Source: CAYZQH01 sp050300015
GTDB taxonomy: Bacteria > Pseudomonadota > Gammaproteobacteria > Pseudomonadales > Cellvibrionaceae
NCBI GenBank assembly: GCA_050300015.1
Contig: JBNKWZ010000027.1
Span: 186,001-250,000 of the forward strand
DNA length: 64,000 nucleotides
Reading direction: 5' to 3'
Shown: positions 35,347 to 43,957 of the stretch, one piece after another
Layout of the letters: each line of letters begins with the position of its first letter
Position numbering within the stretch: position 1 is the stretch's first letter
Program-made: the position numbers and the translations under genes
Notes under the pieces: model-generated
Database searches by the model: none
What the model was told of the DNA's origin: nothing
The model's input: the letters and a program-made list of their open reading frames with translations, nothing else

Positions 35347-35432
35347 TCTGGTAACGACCCAAAGCGGACATTCCTTCCGAGTAATTTGATCCTGAAAAAT
35401 TCATCATTTGGCCCGTTCAATAGGAGATTAAT

Positions 35433-35459
35433 ATGACAGATATAATAAGAAATGGGTAA
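35433..35459 (+). other. Eight-codon minicistron overlapping the nuclease-like gene start
   Basis: The strong ribosome-binding site TAGGAG serves an ATG at 35433 that reads eight codons (MTDIIRNG) to a TAA at 35457-35459. The ATG of the long downstream frame (35452) lies inside this mini-ORF in the +1 frame and has no site of its own. Translation of the gene may thus depend on reinitiation, or a frameshift could join the two. Confidence 0.55.
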
Positions 35460-36795
35460 AAATCAACTTAAATATGAAATCGTAGATGTAAACTTTGTTC
35501 ATTCTCCTGAATTGAATGAAGATGGTGCTTTATTAAGTTTTGATATTTCAAATGACATTGATAGCAAATTATTGTTTGCATTCGTTATCCCAGGGAACGA
35601 CGGGCAATGGGTGCTTAGAAAGATGCATTGGGTTGATGGAGTGCAACCTGTTGACGAAATGAAATTCGCTCAGTTCATAGTTAACACTTCAGCAAAAATA
35701 TTAACGACTACAAATCTATGGTCTGGGGCGCAAACACAATCAGGTGCAAAAATGTTTTTAAATCAAGAACGAGTCCCTGATGAAAATATTGGAACAAATT
35801 CAATATCCAACCGATTTAATATGCTAGAAGCAAAGTACCCTCCTTGGGAAGAGCTATGGATGCGTATCGAAAACAGGGTGCAAAATGATGTATATTTTCG
35901 AGTGCATGGTTTTAGCAAGCATCAAGTCCTAGAGGGAATCAAAGAACTTAAACGCGTATTTCCGTGGGAATGGGTTAAGGCAAGATATCGTGAAGGTCCG
36001 TTTGCAAGCACCCCCCCTCTTATGAGTGATGGATTCCCCCCTGAAGGTCATAAAGCTTGGTTTCCAGCCTACCATTTAGCTAGAACTGCTCTTGGTTCGA
36101 TTTGTGTTGATCCTGGATGGAATTACTTACTTGAAATTGGACTGTCCATTCAGGAATTAAGTAATTTTGAAAAGATTAATGTGCTTACGGACAAGCTAAC
36201 AAACAGTCCGGGCACACAACATCATTTATGTTTTGCCGCTGAGTTATATAGAAAAGGATATTTGATAGGTCTTGAGCCTTCAACTGGGTCGGGTAATGCC
36301 AGCAATGATCTTTTAGCGAAAGTTAATGATGATCAGTTTTCAATTGAAGTAAAAGAATTTACGTCAAATAACTCAGTTAAGAAACTCCGGAAGGAGCTTG
36401 CGGATAAAAACCGAAAGCTACCAAAGAATACAATTGAATCGATTGTATTTCATATCGTTTTAAGGGAAGAAGGCGACAGAGATGTAGCTAAGGAACAAGC
36501 ATTTCTTCGTGATGTGCAATCAATAAGAACAGAAATGCCTGAACTTATAAGCGCAATAGTGGTTGGAACGAGATTTGTCGATGCTTGTGGAGGAAGAGTT
36601 AAAAGGGAAACCAAGGATATACTGATCAACGAGAAAGCAAAAAACTACTCCAAGGCAGATAGTTTAAAGCAATTGTTTGAAAATAACTTTGACGAAATAA
36701 CATACCCAGCTCACGGCATAGGAACCTTTTTTTATGCCGCGAAGCAATTCGAGCCAGACTTAAGAAAAAACAGATCTGATCAAGCCGAAGACTAG
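35452..36795 (+). CDS. Unknown protein with PD-(D/E)xK nuclease-like signature
   Basis: A 447-residue protein, markedly more AT-rich than its neighbours, suggesting recent transfer. The N-terminal 250 residues are unrecognised (a Trp- and Pro-rich part near PPWEELWMRIENR). The C-terminal part has HHLCFAAELYRKGYLIGLEP, then NASNDLLAKVNDDQFSIEVKEF. This gives Glu264, Asp286 and Glu299-x-Lys301, spaced like the active site of PD-(D/E)xK restriction-type nucleases. Start at 35452 lies within an upstream minicistron that carries the ribosome-binding site. No methylase or partner is next to it, so it could be a solitary defence gene or an orphan. The nuclease call is inference from four residues and secondary structure. 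Confidence 0.6.
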   Translation: MGKNQLKYEIVDVNFVHSPELNEDGALLSFDISNDIDSKLLFAFVIPGNDGQWVLRKMHWVDGVQPVDEMKFAQFIVNTSAKILTTTNLWSGAQTQSGAKMFLNQERVPDENIGTNSISNRFNMLEAKYPPWEELWMRIENRVQNDVYFRVHGFSKHQVLEGIKELKRVFPWEWVKARYREGPFASTPPLMSDGFPPEGHKAWFPAYHLARTALGSICVDPGWNYLLEIGLSIQELSNFEKINVLTDKLTNSPGTQHHLCFAAELYRKGYLIGLEPSTGSGNASNDLLAKVNDDQFSIEVKEFTSNNSVKKLRKELADKNRKLPKNTIESIVFHIVLREEGDRDVAKEQAFLRDVQSIRTEMPELISAIVVGTRFVDACGGRVKRETKDILINEKAKNYSKADSLKQLFENNFDEITYPAHGIGTFFYAAKQFEPDLRKNRSDQAED

Positions 36796-36838
36796 AAAGA
36801 TGCTAAACGTCCGCGTATGGCCGAAAGCAGCCATATCC

Positions 36839-37801
36839 TTAACGACGCCATGCGAAGGTTAAACTCCCATACCTCGATACCGCTTCTGGTGCTTCTTCAA
36901 ATACATGTGAATTCTCCAGCGCAAATGATACTGAGTAATCTTTCCAGGAATAGGTTGCACCCAGTGATAGCGAAAACTGTGAATGATCCAGGTCAGCTGA
37001 AGGGCTATCATCCCTAAAAGTATTGCCGTCGATAAATATTTGCCTTGCCAAATATTTTGCGCGTAGACCAACGTAAGCAAACCAGCCGCCGCCAACGGCA
37101 ATAGGATTGCTTGTTCGGTTGCTGTGCAAGCTTGGAGTAACATAGGTATATCGAAGGTTCTGGCCGAAGCGCAAAAACACACTAGAAGAAACTGAGGTTT
37201 CTATAGTGCCTATACTGAGGTCCGTCAAAAAGACAAAGTCAGCGTTTTGCGCTGTTTCCCCCAACCATTTTCTCCAAATTCGTCCTCGATCAAACTGAAA
37301 AACTAATTCATTTTTCAATTGATAAACCCAGCCCATGGGTTCTTGGCCATCTATGATTTCGTGTACAATTTTTTGCGATTGTTCGGCCATTGAGGCGGGG
37401 CCGACGATGCCAATAGTAAAACCAAATTTGTCGGCTACATTTTCATGCCCACTTATGTGCGTATTACTGAGAAACAACATACCGGAATAAGGGATGTCGT
37501 TAGGATCGGGTTGTTCTACGGTAATATCTTCTGGCGTCATCATTGTTTGACCGAGGGTATAGCTGTTAATCGAAAAATCGGCGTCACTTGCAATGAATTT
37601 TGAAAAATGTCGCATTAAAAATCCATGAGAAGGCGAATTTTTTCCTGCGCCTACCTCATGTTGCGCGATATAAAGGCCGTTGGTGTAACCGTCATCCTGA
37701 CCAATGAAGACATCGTTGTCCAAAGTCATCGACCGCCATTGCTCTGCCTGGCTCGCAAAAGAAAAAACAGAAAAAATTAAGGCGAAAGTTAACCTATACA
37801 T
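36839..37801 (-). CDS. LpxR-like lipid A 3'-O-deacylase (DUF2219)
   Basis: A 320-residue outer-membrane beta-barrel with a signal peptide (ALIFSVFSFASQA). SMTLDNDVFIGQDDGYTNGLY (29-49) holds the active-site Asn-Asp and the YTNG motif of LpxR. NSYTLGQTMMTPEDITV and IPYSGMLFLSNTHIS are the next family blocks. LpxR removes the 3'-acyloxyacyl chain of lipid A and alters recognition of LPS. It reads convergent with the AT-rich nuclease-like gene and follows the transporter-like gene with a 78-nt gap, so it may belong to the sulfatase operon or have its own promoter. Homologues of unknown substrate are common in marine bacteria. Confidence 0.83.
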   Translation of the reverse strand: MYRLTFALIFSVFSFASQAEQWRSMTLDNDVFIGQDDGYTNGLYIAQHEVGAGKNSPSHGFLMRHFSKFIASDADFSINSYTLGQTMMTPEDITVEQPDPNDIPYSGMLFLSNTHISGHENVADKFGFTIGIVGPASMAEQSQKIVHEIIDGQEPMGWVYQLKNELVFQFDRGRIWRKWLGETAQNADFVFLTDLSIGTIETSVSSSVFLRFGQNLRYTYVTPSLHSNRTSNPIAVGGGWFAYVGLRAKYLARQIFIDGNTFRDDSPSADLDHSQFSLSLGATYSWKDYSVSFALENSHVFEEAPEAVSRYGSLTFAWRR

Positions 37802-37879
37802 ATCTTTATCCCTAATTTTATTTGTCCTTTCTGCGAAGAATCATTATCGGGTTCATTCAACTAGAACTATGAATGTCGA

Positions 37880-38860
37880 TTAGTCTTTAAAGCGGCGAAC
37901 TTTCTCCAACACATCATGCCACGACCAAAGTAAGGTTAATTTAGTTATTGAGCCTTCCAGTTCAAAGGCGTTTTCCTGTTCCGATAAGGTTTGCATATGG
38001 GTTAGGTTTAAACGCAAATTGGGGTTTATTTCAAAGCCAAAGGTGAAACCCAGCATATCGGTATCAATGCCTTCGGTTTCTCGAATCGTTGAATTGCCTG
38101 TGGCATCCAGCAAGGTTTCTTCACCGCCTTTTAGCAAGGTGTAGTCCAGCGATATAAATGCACTTTCTGTAACGTCTCGGGTTAAATGCACTTCCAGCCC
38201 GAACATAGAATCTTGTTCGATCGAGCCGCCTTGAGCGTCGTCATTATCGCCAAATACGATTAAGCTCGGCATGACTTCCAATGTGGTTCTATTACCTGGC
38301 ACCCAAGCCGTAAGTGATTTTACGATGGGCAGGGACAAGCGCGTTTTCCATTGATTGGAACCTATATTTAAGGTCTCGTCGCTGTCGTATTGGCCAATAG
38401 GGGCGGTGACGTTAACGCCGAGAAAGACGGAAAGGCCTGTGTCATGGCGTAAAAACTCTTTGGCTTTCATACCCGGCGATCCAAAAATATTGATGGTTGC
38501 GCCCAGGGTTGGGTCGCCAAAGCCATTGGTGTAGGTATCCTGCGTACTTACGGGTAATAGCGATGAGGTTTTGGTGGTAGCCATAGGTACCGATAGTTGC
38601 CAATTTACCTGCCGCCCGAGAATGGGTTGAATGCGGGTGTAGGTCATCAAAAACAATTCGCTTTCGATATCAATATCCGGTTGTATTGCACTCCAATTCG
38701 ACCAGCTGGCATTCGCTGTGCCCTCAATGTGGTGCACGCCAATAATATTGGTATTTTTGGGGAGTGACCAATACACGCGCGCACCATCAAATTGTGCATA
38801 CGAAAACGTTGAAAAAGTTGCAGATAACAATCCTAATAAAATTAATGTTGTACGTTTCAT
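37880..38860 (-). CDS. Outer-membrane transporter-like protein (phenol MetA family)
   Basis: A 326-residue beta-barrel-type protein with a signal peptide (LILLGLLSATFSTFSYA). The sequence alternates short beta strands with turns. TNGFGDPTLGATINIFGSPG and LGVNVTAPIGQYDSDE (about 165-180) are typical of the Phenol_MetA_deg/transporter family, whose members are thought to let aromatic compounds through the outer membrane. It starts 3 nt after the sulfatase gene ends, so the two are co-expressed. Presumably it admits or releases the sulfated substrate or the phenolic product of the sulfatase; the real solute is unknown. Confidence 0.8.
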   Translation of the reverse strand: MKRTTLILLGLLSATFSTFSYAQFDGARVYWSLPKNTNIIGVHHIEGTANASWSNWSAIQPDIDIESELFLMTYTRIQPILGRQVNWQLSVPMATTKTSSLLPVSTQDTYTNGFGDPTLGATINIFGSPGMKAKEFLRHDTGLSVFLGVNVTAPIGQYDSDETLNIGSNQWKTRLSLPIVKSLTAWVPGNRTTLEVMPSLIVFGDNDDAQGGSIEQDSMFGLEVHLTRDVTESAFISLDYTLLKGGEETLLDATGNSTIRETEGIDTDMLGFTFGFEINPNLRLNLTHMQTLSEQENAFELEGSITKLTLLWSWHDVLEKVRRFKD

Positions 38861-38863
38861 TTT

Positions 38864-40678
38864 TTACTCCTTATCACTCGCGGCATTGGGGTTCGACCAG
38901 TTAACTTCCTGGCCTCGGGGCCATTCGGGCGAATCAACGGGTGGGCGTGGTGGCAGATTTTCTTCTAAGCCGTCGTAAATAGTTCTGTCTGGAATAATGA
39001 CGTTATTGGCTTGGGCATAATCATCGAACGCTTTAATCAGCCGAGCGCGAATTTTTGGATGTTGGGCCGAAAGATCATGCAATTCGGCGGGGTCTTTTTT
39101 CAGGTTAAATAGTTGCCATTCATCCGTACCAAAGGGGGCATGCATCCAAGTAACTTTCCAATCGCCTTGACGATAGGCGCGGCCACCAAACATTTCTGTT
39201 GCGTAAAATTGCTCTAAACCTTGTTCTTTGCTGTTGTCGCCAGTAAATAAGGCGGCGCGCGATCGTCCAAGTAAGGTGTCGTCTTGGCTGTCAGTCAGTA
39301 GCGATGTTGGCGCGATGCCTGCGAGGTCCAACACCGTAGGTGCAAGATCGCTGACATGAATAATGGATTGGTGATTGATTTCACCGGCATGTTTGGAGGC
39401 TTTGTGCCACACAACAAGCGGTGAACGCAGCCCGCCTTCAAAGGCCGTGAGTTTATAGCCGGAAAATGGCGTGGCAGAGACTTGTGCCCAAGGCGCCGCT
39501 TGCGCAACAAATCCGGTTTTTCTGCCCCAGGATTCAAAATTGGTTTCGTAATCTGTGGCGTAGAAATTAGAGGCCATAATGACACCGGCACCGCGTTTGG
39601 CTTGTTGGATCGGGTCGTTAGGGTTTGGGCCGTTATCCGAAAAGAAAATAATGTAGGTGTTGTCCAAAATGCCTTTGTCATCGAGATAAGAAACGAGGCG
39701 GCCAATTTCCTTATCCATGTATTCCACCATGGCGGCGTAAATTTCCATGCGGCGCGCCTGAGTGACTTGCGCCACGCCGGTTAAGCTGTCGAACTCTGGC
39801 ACGTACCATAAGCGCGGCGCGTTTTGAGTGTGCGCCGGTACAATACCCAATTCTTTCATTCGAGCCAAACGCTCTTCACGAATAACATCCCAGCCTTTGT
39901 CGTATTTGGCTTTGTATTTTCTCAACCAATCATCGGGCACTTGCAAAGGGTCGTGCGGGGCTTGAAAAGCGAGGTGACCAAAGAAGGGTTTGCCTTCTTT
40001 AAGATCTTGGTCGATAAATTCAATCAGGTGATCGGTAAACGATTTAGACGAGTAATGATCGCGCGGTAATTTTTTTAGGTACTGGTCATTTAACGTGTAT
40101 TCAGACTCTTCATTATCGGTATTGGCACCGGTCATCTTGAAGTGGCTGCCAGCGCCGTTGAGAATTGAAAATGATTTATCGAATCCACGGCCATGAGGAA
40201 TGGTTTTCGGTGAATGGCCCAGATGCCATTTGCCCGCCATATAGGTGTTGTAGCCGTTTTTTTGAAACACTTCGGCTATGGTGGGGTATTCGGTGCTAAG
40301 TACACCTTCATAACCTTTTACACCCAGCTGGTTGGGTGCGGTTTTCTCATGCATATTGCCAAGCCCAACAACGTGGTTATCCCTGCCAGTAAGCAGCATG
40401 CTGCGGGTGGGTGAACAACTGGCCGCCACATAAAAATTGGTGTATCGCATCCCTTCAAAAGCGAGCTTGTCGATATTGGGCGTTTCGATCTCACCGCCAA
40501 AGCTACCCACATCAGAAAAGCCCAGATCGTCGGCAACGATGACAATAATATTCGGTTCTTTCGACTGAGCTGGCTGCGCGCTCGCTACCACATTAACTGC
40601 GAGCAACAAGCACGCGCACAACAGCGACGTTAAGGTGGAACGTGATACTGATGTTGATAAGGGTTTGTCGGGTTTCAT
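38864..40678 (-). CDS. Sulfatase (arylsulfatase type I)
   Basis: A 604-residue type I sulfatase. Signal peptide ends near VVASA. NIIVIVADDLGFSDVGSFGG supplies the metal-binding Asp50/Asp51. CSPTRSMLLTGR (from Cys88) is the sulfatase signature, whose cysteine must be converted to formylglycine. KWHLGHSP and the later GPNPNDP and GGLRSPLVVWHKA blocks complete the active site. It hydrolyses sulfate esters in the periplasm. No formylglycine-generating enzyme gene is in the window. It heads an operon with an outer-membrane transporter-like gene. A dead AraC regulator lies upstream, so local control may have been lost. Confidence 0.93.
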   Translation of the reverse strand: MKPDKPLSTSVSRSTLTSLLCACLLLAVNVVASAQPAQSKEPNIIVIVADDLGFSDVGSFGGEIETPNIDKLAFEGMRYTNFYVAASCSPTRSMLLTGRDNHVVGLGNMHEKTAPNQLGVKGYEGVLSTEYPTIAEVFQKNGYNTYMAGKWHLGHSPKTIPHGRGFDKSFSILNGAGSHFKMTGANTDNEESEYTLNDQYLKKLPRDHYSSKSFTDHLIEFIDQDLKEGKPFFGHLAFQAPHDPLQVPDDWLRKYKAKYDKGWDVIREERLARMKELGIVPAHTQNAPRLWYVPEFDSLTGVAQVTQARRMEIYAAMVEYMDKEIGRLVSYLDDKGILDNTYIIFFSDNGPNPNDPIQQAKRGAGVIMASNFYATDYETNFESWGRKTGFVAQAAPWAQVSATPFSGYKLTAFEGGLRSPLVVWHKASKHAGEINHQSIIHVSDLAPTVLDLAGIAPTSLLTDSQDDTLLGRSRAALFTGDNSKEQGLEQFYATEMFGGRAYRQGDWKVTWMHAPFGTDEWQLFNLKKDPAELHDLSAQHPKIRARLIKAFDDYAQANNVIIPDRTIYDGLEENLPPRPPVDSPEWPRGQEVNWSNPNAASDKE

Positions 40679-40909
40679 GATTCATCTCCTTGGTGGGCTG
40701 GCCAAAACATTCGTTTAAAGAAACAGTTTTCTTGGAGCGTCATAGTAGGTTTTGAACGGCTCAAGGAAATTGGCAGCGAGCGCCAAAGTTATTGCTTTTC
40801 ACGACATGGATGTGGAGCTTGAGGAATGGATATAGGATGGGTGAACGAATGGATAAGTTCAGAAAGACAAATACCAATGCAATAGGCAAAAGCCTAGCCG
40901 AAAAGGGGC

Positions 40910-41150
40910 GTCTGCCGAAGAGGTCTGAAATTGGCAGGGGTTGGTCCTGCCCAGCGCATGAATGCACGATAAAAAATGCGGGGTTCCGAAAGCCAAGAGT
41001 GTAGGCAACTTCAGCAAGACAACGCTGGTACTCTTGAGCAAATATTCAGCATGTCTACGAGGGACTTCATCCACAAAACCCCAAATTTTTATTTTCCTGA
41101 TCCAACCGCCGTTGCAGTATACGGGTGGACATCGCTAGAGATTTTCCGAC
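40910..41150 (-). pseudogene. Remnant of an AraC-family regulator
   Basis: Minus-strand translation in shifting frames gives MSTRILQRRL (about 41125), then EYLLKSTSV, then RIFYRAFMRWAGPTPANF (about 40980-40930). These are the two helix-turn-helix blocks at the C-terminus of AraC regulators. Frame breaks between them and the absence of an N-terminal domain show a dead gene. It reads in the same direction as, and upstream of, the sulfatase operon, as its former regulator would. Confidence 0.72.
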
Positions 41151-41744
41151 CCACGATTAGTAATATCCATCAATGGACCTATTCTTTAAAAATATTATGT
41201 AATCCAGGATATTAGGAATGACAAATTATGGGGATAACGGTCGGCATCACTGTCAACTTATAGGTCCAACCGAGGATCACGGAGTTAAATGACCAATAGT
41301 TATGGCATGCAAATCATCCTTCGGTGTCATCTTGTGGGTAATATAGGTTGACAATTTATGGGTTACCCGACACGACAGGGTCGGCTTTTTTATGTGCGGA
41401 GCCTTAACAACAGTCGGGACTTTCGGTCGACTGCGTATGAAGCAGTGCCTCATGAACGCTTGCCTCACCCTAACTTGAATACTACTCATATGAAAATTGA
41501 ATTAGCCACGCTTAGGGTGCTGAAATTGAAGCGTGCGCCATTCACTAAACCGCTTCGCAACCCCTTAACCAATAAGAGCAAATCAAACAGCTTGTACAAA
41601 TTTTGCACTCCACCTACCCCAGCCGCTCGCCTACAACGCACGTAGGACCTTTGTCCATGGCTGTTTCATGCAGGGTGTCGCATTATTTGTATGCGGCTTT
41701 TGATAGGCTTTCGCGCGTCGCATCTGGGGAAGTGATCAAACGTC
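41151..41744. other. Gene-free stretch with three imperfect repeats
   Basis: No gene is supported. Three related 17-19-bp sequences (TGACAAATTATGGGG near 41219, TGTCAACTTATAGGT near 41251, TTGACAATTTATGGGTT near 41349) follow each other, and a hairpin with T-run follows at 41367-41391. They could be binding sites or the remnant of a mobile element. Confidence 0.35.
41367..41391 (+). terminator. Possible intrinsic terminator
   Basis: CCGAC (41367-41371) pairs with GTCGG (41380-41384), followed by CTTTTTT. No gene ends nearby on the plus strand, so it could terminate an unknown small RNA starting upstream. Confidence 0.45.
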
Positions 41745-42335
41745 ATGCTAACGCAATCCGAACAACGCATATTAAGAAAAAAGCTACAGGAGTATAACGG
41801 GCGGGTGGAGCATCTGTACTTGGATGCTAATGGCCGGGTATGCGTGGGCGTGTCACACGTGCTGACCAGTCTTGAAGAGGCGCTAACCATCTCGTTTGTT
41901 AATCGCCAAGGCCTTAAAGCCGGCGCCGCAGAAATTACAGCGGATTTTGAAGCGATAAAACCGCTGACCCCCGGTCGGATTCCCTCTTTTTACAAGCGCC
42001 ACGTGGAGTTGACGCTGCCACCCAGCGAAATCGACCGCTTAACCAATGAGTCGCTGGCGCAGTACTACTGTGACCTTGGAGCCATGTACCCAGGGTTTGA
42101 TGCCTTCCCTTCCGATGCGAAGTTGGCTTTGTGCGACATGATATTCAGCATGGGGGCTGCTGACCTCAGTGATTGGATTACCTTTAACGAATGTGTACGT
42201 GCGCAAAATTGGCAAAAGGCCGCGCTGGATTCTGCCCGTGGGTTTCCGGTGACAGCGGTGCGTAATATCTACGTGCAAGGGCTGTTTGAACGCGCCCACC
42301 GCGCCAGTAAAACAGCCGCTGTCGCAGAGGCCTAG
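41745..42335 (+). CDS. T4-lysozyme/pesticin-like muramidase
   Basis: A 196-residue protein. Near the N-terminus EHLYLDANGRVCVGVSHVLT (22-41) matches the T4-lysozyme/pesticin hairpin (IYxDxxGxxTxGIGHxxT), giving the catalytic aspartate region. The latter part (AKLALCDMIFSMG, then W and an R-rich end) fits the second lobe of the fold. There is no signal peptide or holin next to it, so it is not obviously a prophage lysis gene. It might be a secreted effector or a domesticated phage enzyme. A glutamate near residue 16 or 22 would be the general acid. Confidence 0.68.
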   Translation: MLTQSEQRILRKKLQEYNGRVEHLYLDANGRVCVGVSHVLTSLEEALTISFVNRQGLKAGAAEITADFEAIKPLTPGRIPSFYKRHVELTLPPSEIDRLTNESLAQYYCDLGAMYPGFDAFPSDAKLALCDMIFSMGAADLSDWITFNECVRAQNWQKAALDSARGFPVTAVRNIYVQGLFERAHRASKTAAVAEA

Positions 42336-42350
42336 ATTTGTCAGGCCAAT

Positions 42351-42548
42351 TTGGCTAACGGTTTACCCATCATAGACGCACTATTGTTACTCACCTTGAG
42401 AGGGCCAGAGGCCATTTCCGCTGTACAACATAGCTTTGCCGTACACCTCATCCTCGAGGATGGACAGGCTTTAAGCACCACAACCGCTGCAATCACCTTC
42501 TCAAACGGTCAACCTTGCTTTGCGCCGGCAAAGCGGTACAAAACATGA
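42351..42548 (+). CDS. Small hypothetical protein
   Basis: A 65-codon frame beginning at TTG 15 nt after the lysozyme-like gene. The product (LPIIDALLLLTLRGPEAI, HLILEDGQAL) has no known family. Its position directly behind a gene on the same strand makes it plausible as a small co-transcribed protein, but the ribosome-binding site is weak. Confidence 0.3.
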   Translation: MANGLPIIDALLLLTLRGPEAISAVQHSFAVHLILEDGQALSTTTAAITFSNGQPCFAPAKRYKT

Positions 42549-42717
42549 AACCCACCTTATGCTCACGAAGCCATCAGTGAGCTTAGGCAGAAACACCTTA
42601 ACGCGCTTTTAACCTTGTGCCACCGTTCTCAGTTTTGCGGTTGAATAGGCAAATGATTAAGCAAAGATTGAGTGAACGCCTACGCTAAAGAAATACCGTC
42701 TTAAAGAGCAGTAATAG

Positions 42718-43266
42718 ATGCGTTTCTTCAGCACCCCTATTTGGCTAGTCCTGGCGTGTGTCGTTGCCGGTTGTGACAGTGGTGGCTCGTCGAACGACAG
42801 CGTAACGCCACAATCCTCATCATCTTCAAGCAGCAGCTCCAGTAGTGGCGCAGGCCTTTCAAGTAGCAGCAGCTCTAGTGGCGGCTCAGGCAGTGCATCT
42901 GGCAGCCACTATGCTGGCGAAAACTGCATGTCGGGCGGCTGCCATGATGGCACGTCAACCGCTGAGGCTTTTACTGTGGGAGGTACTGTTTATCGCTCGG
43001 GTGGTGGTGCCAACACCAACGCGGAAATCCGCTTGTATATTCACAACACCAACACGCTTTCTATCAGTTTAATGACCGATGCCAGTGGTAATTTTTATAC
43101 AACTGATGCGGTTGACGGCCTAAGTGATAGCAGTGGGCAATTGGTGACAGGCGTGGATGTGGAAGTACACGGCAACAACGGTATTTCCACCATGCCTGGG
43201 CTTGTGACCAACGGCGCGTGCAACAGTTGCCACGGACAAAGTAACGGTGTTATTCGCGCAAACTAA
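42718..43266 (+). CDS. Poly-serine lipoprotein with two haem-c-like motifs
   Basis: A 182-residue lipoprotein (lipobox VAGC, Cys19) with two poly-serine linkers (about 33-43 and 48-54). The mature domain has NCMSGGCH, an unusual CX4CH pattern (Cys70, Cys75, His76), and a canonical CNSCH (Cys168-Cys171-His172). Between them is a beta-rich, carboxypeptidase-regulatory-like fold (TVGGTVYRSGGGANTNAEI, LMTDASGNFYTTD). The layout suggests a surface electron carrier or haem-binding protein. The serine linkers are those of this lineage's secreted enzymes. Haem attachment at CX4CH is not guaranteed. Confidence 0.7.
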   Translation: MRFFSTPIWLVLACVVAGCDSGGSSNDSVTPQSSSSSSSSSSSGAGLSSSSSSSGGSGSASGSHYAGENCMSGGCHDGTSTAEAFTVGGTVYRSGGGANTNAEIRLYIHNTNTLSISLMTDASGNFYTTDAVDGLSDSSGQLVTGVDVEVHGNNGISTMPGLVTNGACNSCHGQSNGVIRAN

Positions 43267-43270
43267 CGTG

Positions 43271-43735
43271 CTAGAGGGCTTCCGTAGCAGAGGTTTTTAA
43301 ACTGGAGGACAGAACTTCAAATTTTGGTGTGTGTGTAAGGGTGTCGATGACGCGCCGCAGCCCAATCGGAGGTGCCACCAATTTTCGAATTTTAAGATCT
43401 AACCACCCGCCGCTACTGGTCACAATTGCCGCTGGCGTACCATCCTCTAAATAGAATGCGTTTTGAAACCGAAAACGACTGCCGTCTTCGGCGCTACCAT
43501 CTAACATCAACGTAACACGAAAGGTTTTGAGTAGATGTATTTCCCGGTAGTATTCTATTTGGTCTTTTTGCACCACCGGGCCGATATTGAATTGCATAAA
43601 TTCTTTCGCGGTATACCCATTTTCAGCGAAAAATAGCATTCGCACATCCGCAGAGCGGTCTAAAAAAGCAGTATTGCGCATATGGGCGTTGTAATCCATA
43701 TCGCTCCAACCCGCCATCATGGTTTTTTCAAACAT
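43271..43735 (-). CDS. Acyl-CoA thioesterase family protein (hotdog fold)
   Basis: I start at ATG 43735, which follows GGGGGTG; the frame is open 14 codons further. The 154-residue product is a 4HBT-type thioesterase. MAGWSDMDYNAHMRNTAFLD contains the D-xxx-H-x-x-N-like active site of the family (D-Y-N-A-H-M), followed by the central helix. RVTLMLDGSAEDGSRF and FYLEDGTPAAIVTSSGGWLD are beta-strand regions. The substrate is probably a short or medium acyl-CoA. It is a monocistronic gene converging with the poly-serine lipoprotein gene (5 nt between stops). Confidence 0.85.
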   Translation of the reverse strand: MFEKTMMAGWSDMDYNAHMRNTAFLDRSADVRMLFFAENGYTAKEFMQFNIGPVVQKDQIEYYREIHLLKTFRVTLMLDGSAEDGSRFRFQNAFYLEDGTPAAIVTSSGGWLDLKIRKLVAPPIGLRRVIDTLTHTPKFEVLSSSLKTSATEAL

Positions 43736-43957
43736 GGTGCACCCCCGCGTTTTTTGTTGTCCGGCACGTTCCAGCATTCTACGCGATTATCGGCTTTTGC
43801 ACATCAGTCATCAAAGCAACAATTTTGTCGATTTTTAATTCGACTGAAAACCTAGTAGCGCCACACGATCGGAATAGAATCCAAATAAAATAGATACCGC
43901 TTCGTTCTGTAGGTTTTGGGTGGCATTATTCTAATGTGGAGGAGCGGTTGTTTTCAG

